This document shows positions 1 through 6,692 of a stretch of 12,028 nt of DNA, piece after piece (position 1 is the first letter of the stretch; each line of letters begins with the position of its first letter). Under the pieces are notes generated by a model. That model worked only from the letters and a program-made list of their open reading frames with translations, was not told where the DNA came from and searched no databases. The translations under genes were made by a program, and so were the position numbers. This stretch comes from Bacteroidota bacterium. Lineage in GTDB: Bacteria > Bacteroidota > Bacteroidia > Bacteroidales > Paludibacteraceae. The stretch lies in contig JAFNAU010000116.1 in NCBI GenBank assembly GCA_017860335.1, positions 1-12,028 on the forward strand, given 5' to 3'.

Positions 1-936
1 TTTCTTTTCGAGTGACATAATTTGTTTATCCAACGCTTTTGATGTTGCTTTTTCTTTTAACAGGTAAGCTTTTTTATATGCAAATGCACTTTTTTTCCAC
101 AACTTGAGTTGCTCTGATATTTCACCAATATTTTGATAATACAAATTATTAAGAAAGTAAGCCGAATCCAGCTTACACTCTTCCGCTTTTTCAGCATACA
201 GCAAAGCGCTGTCCAATTTATTTAATGCCTCATAATTTTTTGAGATTTTAAATAACATTCTGGATAAATCCGTGTAATTATTATTTGATTTTACAATCAG
301 CTTATTGATTTCCAACGCCTTCGATGGCTCATTGGTTAATTCGTAGTACACTGACAGAATTTGATATATATTTGCTTTTTGTACATCCGATAAGTTCTTG
401 AAGTTATTTAGGGTGTCAATATACTGTCTGGCTATGTCATATTTTTTCATCTTCAAATATGTCCAGGTAATTTCACTATAAGTGTTAAACAAATAATTTT
501 TATCACCATACTGCCTTACCTTTTTAATCGCTTTCTCATAATACATGATACTGTATGATGAATTATTGTTTTCGTAGTGAATTAAACCCAAATAATGGTA
601 ACAAAAATACAATAATAGCGGATCATTAATTTTTTTTATTTCCAGTAAATCAGTTGATTCCTTTATCGGTTCGTAGGCTGTACTGTCTGTCACTCCCTAG
701 GTCTTATCCAGAGCTATCACCTCCAGAAGCTGATAATAACCGCGATTGTAATGCGAGAGTTTGGCGGGATGGAATTGTTTCAAGCTGTCAGCTGCCGCTT
801 CGGGTTGTACTGTCAACAAACTATCTAATTTATTGAGATGCATCCGGTCGGCCTCATTCTGCTGCCGGTTGCACGCCGCAAGCAACAACGCTGCGGTTAC
901 TGCAAATACGTAGAGCAACATTCGTTTGGTCATCAT
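1..936 (-). pseudogene. TPR-repeat lipoprotein gene, interrupted by an in-frame TAG and cut by the window edge
   Basis: Reading leftwards from ATG at 936 (or the adjacent ATG at 933), the protein starts with a lipoprotein signal peptide: positive MTKR, a hydrophobic run, and lipobox LAAC with the acylated Cys at residue 22. A helical region follows (LNKLDSLLTVQPEAAADSL, then YYQLLEVIALDKT). The frame meets TAG at 697-699 after 79 residues, yet stays open in the same frame for all 232 remaining codons to base 1. That second part is clearly coding: it has TPR-like helix pairs such as YHYLGLIHYENNNSSYSIMY, LNKLDSALLYAEKAEE and WKKSAFAYKKAYLLKEKATS. From memory, Bacteroidales TPR lipoproteins often read ALDKNY at this point, so the TAG would replace a Tyr codon (TAT or TAC) by one base change. 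The role of such proteins is not well defined; they are envelope-anchored, and some relatives end in a membrane helix or a DNA-binding domain, which would lie outside the window. A sequencing error is the main alternative. No Shine-Dalgarno is visible. Confidence 0.8.
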
Positions 937-1692
937 GCAGGATTTTTGCTTTTTTAACTCACAAAAATAACAGTTAAAATCCAAAAAACAATGATAAATC
1001 ACAAAAACATACGTTATGCACAGTTTCCTGGCCACAAAGTGTTAAGATTAAAACTCCGTTTTTTCAATAAAATCATTTCAATATTCATCCGTTTGCTAAA
1101 TTATCCTGAGATGTTAATTGTAGCCAGCTGTTCAGAGCATTCTCATTCAGAATATTTTTGACAAAATCATGTTTATTCAGACTTTGACAGATATGACAGC
1201 TTCTTTGCCGAGTTGTTAATCTGCAGGCAGGATTTAATCAAGACTATTTCCGCTTGTTTCATCCTGCTTATAGGTATATGCGGTATTCGTGCGTATCCGG
1301 TCTTATAATATTACTCATATGTTACTTATTTATCACTTATTTGTTACTTATATGTTACTTCTATGTATAAATACATGATATATATGTAATATATAAGTTT
1401 TATAAATAGATTAATAATATGTTACACCTGAACCTGATGTTTATTGACACTTAATGGACACAGAACAGATTTCAACTTTGCAGTCGGTGTCGTCAGCCAA
1501 TATATTTGTGTTGAAAAAGTTTAACATGGCCTATCTCCCTCATTCACATCATTTCACACTGTTTTCGGAGAAATTGTCAATAACTTTTTGTGCGAAAATT
1601 TTCTTCCCGATAAATATTCTTGTACCTTTATCAGCCAGATTTTTTCAAAAAATACACTTTTTTAAATCGCTTACTTCCAGATCATTACACAA
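937..1692. other. AT-rich spacer between the divergent lipoprotein gene and dnaE
   Basis: This 756-nt stretch has no convincing gene. It must hold the promoters of the leftward lipoprotein gene and rightward dnaE. For dnaE the best -7 candidate is TATTCTTG at 1615-1622 (one mismatch to TAnnTTTG), but the nearest upstream TTTG (1587-1590) is 24 nt away, further than usual. For the lipoprotein gene, a minus-strand TATGTTTT near 1003-1010 lies 23 nt after a TTTG; this is also weak. The part from 1300 to 1430 is extremely AT-rich and contains the 11-bp repeats listed separately. A minus-strand stretch, 1085-1237, is free of stops but has no ATG. Confidence 0.6.
1310..1364. repeat. Five imperfect 11-bp tandem repeats upstream of dnaE
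   Basis: Five consecutive units of exactly 11 bp can be read: ATTACTCATAT, GTTACTTATTT, ATCACTTATTT, GTTACTTATAT and GTTACTTCTAT (approximate consensus RTTACTTATWT). The period is close to one helical turn, so each unit presents the same face of the DNA. The array lies about 330 bp before the dnaE start. Such phased arrays can be operator sites, curved DNA or simple slippage products; the sequence does not say which. Confidence 0.7.
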
Positions 1693-4600
1693 ATGGGTTC
1701 ATTCGTACATTTACACGTTCACTCCAGCTATTCGGTACTCGACGGCATGTCAAGCATATCGGGTTTGGTAGATAAAGCCATTGAAAGCGGAATGAATGCC
1801 CTGGCACTCACTGATCACGGCAATATGTTCGGCATTAAGGAATTTTACAACACTTGTAAAAAGAAAAATGCGAAAACAAAAGATAAAATCGCCGAACTGG
1901 GAAAAAAGCTGAAATCAGACGGGATTACGGAAGAAGAAAAAGAAACAATCAGGAAGGAAATTGAACTGACCAAACAAAAGATATTCAAACCTATCTTTGG
2001 CTCGGAGGTGTATGTTGCCCGTCGAAGCCGGTACGACAAGGAAGAAAAGGATGACCGAAGCGGATACCATCTGGTATTGTTAGCAAAAAATGAAACCGGA
2101 TATCACAATCTCTGCCGCCTTGTATCCTATGGATGGGTTCAGGGATTTTATTACAGGCCGCGCATTGACCACGACCTGCTGGCGAAATTCAGCGAGGGAA
2201 TTATTGCCACATCTGCCTGCCTGGGTGGTGAAATTCACAAAAATATTGAAACCGGCGACCTTGCTGCCGCTGAAAAGGCAGTGCTGTGGTATAAAAAAGT
2301 ATTTGGAGACGATTACTACCTGGAACTGCAACGGCACAAAACCGACAAACCCGGAGCCGACACTCAAACCTATGTAAAACAGGAACTGCAGAACAAGGAA
2401 CTGATCAACCTTGCCCGTAAAACCAATACGAAACTTATCGCGTCAAATGATGTTCATTTTGTGGAAGAAGAGCATGCCGATGCCCATGAACATCTCATCT
2501 GTCTGAGTACGGGAAAGGATCTGGATGACCCTACCCGCATGCGCTACACCAAACAGGAGTGGCTTAAGACACCTGAACAAATGGCTGACATTTTCTCCGA
2601 TATCCCCGAATGTCTGGAAAATACGGTAGAAATAGCCGAAAAAGTAGAACATTTCAAACTGGAAGCGCCTCCGATGATGCCCGTATTCCCCATTCCTGAA
2701 GAATTCGGCACAGAGGAAGATTACCGCGCAAAATATGATGAACCAACGCTGCGAGAAGAATTCGGCGATGCCTTCGATCGTATTGGGGGGTATGACAAAG
2801 CCATCCGCATTAAGCTCGATGCCGACTACCTGACAAAACTCACCTACGAAGGTGCACTGCGTCGTTACGGAGCAGACATGAACAACGAGACGAAGGATCG
2901 CATTGATTTTGAACTGGATGTGATGAAAAAAATGGGTTTCCCGGGTTATTTCCTTATTGTACAGGATTTCATACAGGCCGCCCGCGATATGAATATTTCG
3001 GTAGGACCCGGACGTGGTTCGGCAGCCGGTTCGGTGGTGGCATACTGCCTGAAAATAACGAATATCGATCCGATGAAATACGACCTGCTGTTTGAGCGTT
3101 TCCTCAACCCCGACCGTATCTCGCTTCCTGATATTGATATCGACTTTGAGGATGACAAACGCGGACAGGTAGTACGTTGGGTTACCGAAAAATATGGAAA
3201 AGGTCGTGTGGCAAACATCGTAACTTACGGCACTATGGGAACCAAATCGGCCATCAAGGACGTAGCCCGTGTGCAGAAATTGCCACTCTCCGAAGCCGAC
3301 AGACTCACCAAGCTGATACCCGGTAAGTTTCCGAAAGACGAAAACGACAAAGATATAAAAGTCAATCTGACCAACTGCTTCAAATATGTGGACGAGCTCC
3401 GCGATGCGCGCGACTCCAGCGATCCGGTGCTTTCCAACACCCTGAAATATGCTGAAATGCTCGAAGGTACCGTGCGACAGACCGGCGTTCACGCCTGCGG
3501 ACTGATCATCGGAGCCGACGACCTGATTAACCTGGTGCCGCTCAGTACTGCTGTGGACAAAGAGACCAAGGAAGACAAGGTTATCACTCAGTTCGAAGGT
3601 ACTGTAATTGAAGATGTCGGGTTGGTAAAAATGGACTTCCTGGGTCTTAAAACCCTGTCCATCATCAAAGACGCCCTTAGCAACATCAAAAAATCCAAAG
3701 GCATTGATATAGATATTGACAGCATACCCATCGATGATGAGAAAACTTATCATCTTTTCAGTAAGGGCGACACGGTCGGAGTGTTCCAGTTTGAGTCTGC
3801 CGGTATGCAGAAATACCTCAAGGAACTGAAACCCTCCAAATTCGAAGACCTCATCGCCATGAACGCGCTGTACCGTCCCGGACCAATGGATTATATTCCT
3901 CAGTTCATCCGACGCAAACATGGCGAAGAACCCATCGAATACGCTTTTCCGGTAATGGAAAAAAGGCTGAATGACACATATGGCATTACAGTTTATCAGG
4001 AACAGGTCATGCTCCTGAGTCGCGACCTTGGCGGATTTACCCGCGGTCAGTCCGACGAATTGCGTAAGGCTATGGGTAAAAAACTGAAGGATAAGATGGA
4101 ATCGCTGCATGAAAAATTCCTGCAGGGAGCCCAGAAAAACGGATACAAGGACGTAGAAAAGCTGGAACAAATCTGGTCGGACTGGGCCAAATTCGCATCC
4201 TACGCCTTCAACAAGTCTCATGCCACCTGCTATTCACTGGTAGCATATCAGACTGCTTACCTCAAGGCTCATTATCCGGCCGAATTTATGGCAGCCAACT
4301 TAACCAGAAACAAGGACGACATTACCGAAGTAAGCAAGCTGATGGACGAATGCAAGTCCATGAAAATGCTCGTGCTCGGTCCGGATATCAACGAAAGTGA
4401 GCTAACCTTCACCGTCAACGAAGAGGGAAATATCCGTTTCGGTCTCGGAGGTATCAAGAATGTGGGAGAAGGTGCTGTGGAAGCTATTATCGAAGAACGC
4501 AAAAAGAATGGTAAATTCAAAAATAACTTCGATTTCTTTGAGCGTGTAAATCTCAACGCCTGTAACAAAAAAAACGTGGAAAGTTTGGTACTTGCAGGTG

Positions 4601-5493
4601 CATTCGACTCCCTGCCCGATATCCGCCGCGAACAATTCTTTACGCTCAACTCCAGGGAGGAACAGGTACTTGATACGTTCATGAAATATGGTAACCTCTA
4701 TCAGCAGGATGTTTCATTTAACCAGAACTCCCTCTTCGGAGCGTTGGAAGATGCCGTGGAAATTACAAAACCGGAAGTACCCTACACTCCTGAATGGTCG
4801 CCGCTGGTCAAGCTTAATAAGGAGCGCGAAATGATCGGTATGTATCTTTCAGCTCATCCGATGGATGAATTTGAATTTGAACTCAACAATATATGTAATG
4901 CTAATACGGTCGATATCAAAGACCCGTCCAAATATCAGCTGGGCACAGGTCTGAAAATCGGCGGCATGATCACTGCCTTCCGGGACGGCATGACCCGAAC
5001 CGGAAAGCCCTATGGCATGATTACTGTAGAAGATTATCATGGTTCCCATGAGTTTCCGCTCTTTGGAAAAAACTTTGAAGATTACGGAAAATACATGATC
5101 AAGGACTTATTCATTTATATCCATGCTCTTGTTCAGGAAAAAGGCGCGGATTATAAATATCAGCCAGCCCGCGATCCAAATGTAAAACCGGAAATAGAAC
5201 TGAAGATCGTGAATATCATGCCCTTCAAAGATGTGAGAAAACTTATCAAGCGCATCCATATTAACCTTTCGTTGCAAAAACTGTCTGCCGACGTAGTGGA
5301 AGAACTGACCCGGATTATTGCCGGCAATAAGGGTGATGTGAATGTGTATATTGAGGTAAAGGACTTTTTCAGTTCCGAAAAGGTTACACTATTTGCCAGA
5401 TCACACCGGATAAAGATTAATTCGGCAGTTTATCAGTATCTGAAATATGCTGAGCAGGAGGATATTCTGAGATATAGAATTGATATGGGTTAA
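1693..5493 (+). CDS. dnaE: DNA polymerase III subunit alpha (replicative C-family polymerase)
   Basis: This is the catalytic subunit of the replicative DNA polymerase, 1266 aa and complete. Domains in order: a PHP domain (about 1-290) with all expected metal ligands (H8, H10, D17, H42, E105, H126, C176, D253, H255); within it a charged helical insertion (56-96) before KPIFGSEVYVA, which I associate with Bacteroidetes DnaE; the palm/thumb/fingers core with the GPGRGSAAGS motif and catalytic Asp in PDIDIDFEDD (D480, D482) and VKMDFLGLKTL (D648); a helix-hairpin-helix (FGLGGIKNVGEG, about 915-930); an internal beta-clamp-binding motif QNSLF (1011-1015); an OB fold (about 1085-1165); and a C-terminal tail that in the family contacts the tau subunit. 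The ATG at 1693 is chosen because FVHLHVHSSYS, the PHP motif, begins at residue 4. There is no Shine-Dalgarno, as is usual in the phylum. trxA follows after 144 nt with no clear terminator between, so read-through is possible. Confidence 0.98.
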   Translation: MGSFVHLHVHSSYSVLDGMSSISGLVDKAIESGMNALALTDHGNMFGIKEFYNTCKKKNAKTKDKIAELGKKLKSDGITEEEKETIRKEIELTKQKIFKPIFGSEVYVARRSRYDKEEKDDRSGYHLVLLAKNETGYHNLCRLVSYGWVQGFYYRPRIDHDLLAKFSEGIIATSACLGGEIHKNIETGDLAAAEKAVLWYKKVFGDDYYLELQRHKTDKPGADTQTYVKQELQNKELINLARKTNTKLIASNDVHFVEEEHADAHEHLICLSTGKDLDDPTRMRYTKQEWLKTPEQMADIFSDIPECLENTVEIAEKVEHFKLEAPPMMPVFPIPEEFGTEEDYRAKYDEPTLREEFGDAFDRIGGYDKAIRIKLDADYLTKLTYEGALRRYGADMNNETKDRIDFELDVMKKMGFPGYFLIVQDFIQAARDMNISVGPGRGSAAGSVVAYCLKITNIDPMKYDLLFERFLNPDRISLPDIDIDFEDDKRGQVVRWVTEKYGKGRVANIVTYGTMGTKSAIKDVARVQKLPLSEADRLTKLIPGKFPKDENDKDIKVNLTNCFKYVDELRDARDSSDPVLSNTLKYAEMLEGTVRQTGVHACGLIIGADDLINLVPLSTAVDKETKEDKVITQFEGTVIEDVGLVKMDFLGLKTLSIIKDALSNIKKSKGIDIDIDSIPIDDEKTYHLFSKGDTVGVFQFESAGMQKYLKELKPSKFEDLIAMNALYRPGPMDYIPQFIRRKHGEEPIEYAFPVMEKRLNDTYGITVYQEQVMLLSRDLGGFTRGQSDELRKAMGKKLKDKMESLHEKFLQGAQKNGYKDVEKLEQIWSDWAKFASYAFNKSHATCYSLVAYQTAYLKAHYPAEFMAANLTRNKDDITEVSKLMDECKSMKMLVLGPDINESELTFTVNEEGNIRFGLGGIKNVGEGAVEAIIEERKKNGKFKNNFDFFERVNLNACNKKNVESLVLAGAFDSLPDIRREQFFTLNSREEQVLDTFMKYGNLYQQDVSFNQNSLFGALEDAVEITKPEVPYTPEWSPLVKLNKEREMIGMYLSAHPMDEFEFELNNICNANTVDIKDPSKYQLGTGLKIGGMITAFRDGMTRTGKPYGMITVEDYHGSHEFPLFGKNFEDYGKYMIKDLFIYIHALVQEKGADYKYQPARDPNVKPEIELKIVNIMPFKDVRKLIKRIHINLSLQKLSADVVEELTRIIAGNKGDVNVYIEVKDFFSSEKVTLFARSHRIKINSAVYQYLKYAEQEDILRYRIDMG

Positions 5494-5637
5494 GCTTCTG
5501 CCGATTAAAACTTCTTGATTTATGAGATTAGTATCACTTATTTAACACTTCAATTTGATAAACCTGAAAAACATTTTTACACAAAACAGCGTTATTAGTC
5601 TAATTGAAAAAACAAACAATAATTAAAACATAAAATT

Positions 5638-5955
5638 ATGGCATTAGAATTTACAGACGAAAACATCAAGGATTTTATCAATTCCGGAAAACCGGTAGTT
5701 ATTGATTTCTGGGCAGAATGGTGCGGTCCATGCCGCATGGTTGGCCCGCTGGTTGAAGAACTTGCCGAAGAATATGCTGACAAAGTAGAAATCGGTAAAA
5801 TGAATGTGGATGAAAACATCGACACTCCCAACGAGTATGGCATCCGCAACATCCCAACCATTCTTTTCTTTAAGGATGGTGTGCTGGCCGACAAACAGAT
5901 TGGCGCTACACCGAAAGCAAGTCTGAAAGCAAAGGTTGACGCACTGCTTTCCTAA
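5638..5955 (+). CDS. trxA: Thioredoxin
   Basis: A 105-residue single-domain thioredoxin, the usual length. It is a cytoplasmic dithiol reductant for enzymes such as ribonucleotide reductase. The redox site is W28-C29-G30-P31-C32 (FWAEWCGPCRM), the buried acid is D23 in VVIDFW, and the cis-proline is P73 in RNIPTILFF; all are intact. There is no signal peptide, which argues against a periplasmic TlpA/ResA-type protein. It lies 144 nt downstream of dnaE on the same strand, a neighbourhood I recall from other Bacteroidales, and ends at a strong hairpin terminator. The start ATG at 5638 lies in an A-rich leader without Shine-Dalgarno, and the encoded N-terminus fits the family. Confidence 0.97.
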   Translation: MALEFTDENIKDFINSGKPVVIDFWAEWCGPCRMVGPLVEELAEEYADKVEIGKMNVDENIDTPNEYGIRNIPTILFFKDGVLADKQIGATPKASLKAKVDALLS

Positions 5956-5992
5956 CCTCCGGTTTATTGAATTTTTCAGACATTTGAACTTT

Positions 5993-6029
5993 AATGGGAT
6001 GAAAACTGACTTCATCCCATTATTTTTTT
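5993..6029 (+). terminator. Rho-independent terminator after trxA
   Basis: A perfect 11-bp stem, AATGGGATGAA (5993-6003) with TTCATCCCATT (6011-6021), closes a 7-nt loop and is followed by ATTTTTTT. It lies 38 nt after the trxA stop codon. Confidence 0.9.
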
Positions 6030-6179
6030 CAGGAATTAAACGTTAAAATTATAGACTATCGGAAAACAGAGTAAAGGAGCAAACAAAGTTTATATATTTT
6101 ATTGTGTGGTTTTTATCCCTGCATATCAATATCTTACAGATTTATCAGAAGAATTTTTCAAAATATTTCCTGACAGGTC

Positions 6180-6210
6180 TTTGCCAATTCAAAAAAGTGC
6201 CGTATATTTG
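6180..6210 (+). promoter_or_regulatory. Bacteroidetes-type promoter for tRNA-Glu and rpsT
   Basis: TTTG at 6180-6183, a 19-nt spacer and TATATTTG at 6203-6210 match exactly the -33 TTTG / -7 TAnnTTTG consensus of the primary sigma factor in Bacteroides. The -7 box continues into GCACCCGC-type sequence identical to that in the tRNA-Gly/Leu promoter. Transcription should start a few bases downstream, about 40 nt before the mature tRNA. Confidence 0.9.
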
Positions 6211-6255
6211 CACCCGCAATTGAAAACAAGGATATCTTAAAAAATCCGGTTCAAT

Positions 6256-6327
6256 GGCCCATTCGTCTATCGGTTAGGACGCCAGATTTTCATTCTGGAA
6301 AGAGGGGTTCGATTCCCCTATGGGCTA
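6256..6327 (+). tRNA. tRNA-Glu (anticodon UUC)
   Basis: A 72-nt cloverleaf. The acceptor strands GGCCCAT and ATGGGCT pair, with a G-U wobble at position 1-72. The D arm contains ATCGGTTA. The anticodon stem CCAGA/TCTGG encloses loop TTTTCAT, giving anticodon TTC at 6289-6291. The T arm is GGGGT-TCGATTC-CCCTA-like and the discriminator is A6327. No CCA is encoded (CTA follows), so the tail must be added by tRNA nucleotidyltransferase. It lies 32 nt before rpsT with no terminator between, so the two are probably co-transcribed and separated by tRNA 3' processing. Confidence 0.97.
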
Positions 6328-6359
6328 CTATAAATAACAGACTTAAAAAACAGATTGAG

Positions 6360-6614
6360 ATGGCAAATCACAAATCATCCATTAAAAGAATACGTCAGAC
6401 TGAAAAACGGAAACTGGCAAACCGCTATTACGCAAAAACAGCCCGTAATGCTGTTCGCAAACTGCGTGCAACAACTGAAAAATCGGCTGCTGCTGAAATG
6501 TTGCCCAAAGTAAGTGCCATGCTTGACAAACTTGCTAAACGCAATGTTATTCACAAAAACAAAGCCGGCAATCTTAAATCAAAACTTGCTGTTTACGTAA
6601 ACAAGTTAGCTTAA
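6360..6614 (+). CDS. rpsT: 30S ribosomal protein S20
   Basis: An 84-residue, lysine/arginine-rich helical protein starting MANHKSSIKRIRQTEKRK, the classic S20 N-terminus, with the later motif HKNKAGNLKSKLA. S20 binds 16S rRNA early in small-subunit assembly. Length and start fit the family exactly. It is the second gene of a tRNA-Glu/rpsT unit driven by the promoter at 6180-6210, so its mRNA 5' end is probably made by cleavage at the tRNA 3' end. No Shine-Dalgarno precedes the ATG. It is followed by a strong terminator and converges on polA. Confidence 0.98.
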   Translation: MANHKSSIKRIRQTEKRKLANRYYAKTARNAVRKLRATTEKSAAAEMLPKVSAMLDKLAKRNVIHKNKAGNLKSKLAVYVNKLA

Positions 6615-6632
6615 TTGCTTCTGAAATATAAT

Positions 6633-6668
6633 AAAGAAGCCCTTTCTCGAATGAGAAAGGGCTTCTTT
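6633..6668. terminator. Bidirectional terminator between rpsT and polA
   Basis: A perfect 16-bp stem, AAAGAAGCCCTTTCTC (6633-6648) with its exact complement at 6653-6668, closes a GAAT tetraloop. The outer A/T pairs supply short T runs in both directions (CTTCTTTGT rightwards, CTTCTTTATTAT leftwards). It lies 18 nt after the rpsT stop and 24 nt after the polA stop, and so can serve both convergent genes. Confidence 0.9.
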
Positions 6669-6692
6669 GTCATATTCTTCATGAAGCACTCG

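Noticed and set aside
697..699. TAG read as an amino acid (pyrrolysine or alternative code)
   Set aside because: TAG is also the natural polA terminator at 6693-6695, directly after the family C-terminus NWLEAH, and there is no sign of code change in other genes.
1014..1022. A consensus DnaA box, TTATGCACA, near the AT-rich spacer
   Set aside because: It is single, with no cluster of further boxes nearby; one chance match in 12 kb is expected, so it is not evidence of an origin or of DnaA control.
1454..1771. A 105-codon plus-strand frame before and into dnaE
   Set aside because: It overlaps the dnaE start out of frame, and its AT-driven composition (Phe/Ser/His-rich) has no domain; dnaE begins naturally at its PHP motif.
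2443..4221. A 592-codon open frame on the minus strand inside dnaE
   Set aside because: It is fully antisense to a conserved dnaE core, lacks any recognisable domain, and is explained by dnaE codon usage avoiding reverse-strand stops.
5533..5543. ATCACTTATTT after dnaE, identical to the third unit of the 11-bp array
   Set aside because: It is an isolated AT-rich 11-mer without neighbouring units and is likely coincidental.
6030..6179. AT-rich spacer between the trxA terminator and the tRNA-Glu promoter, searched for an ncRNA or riboswitch
   Set aside because: No conserved stem-loop pattern or terminator of its own could be recognised.
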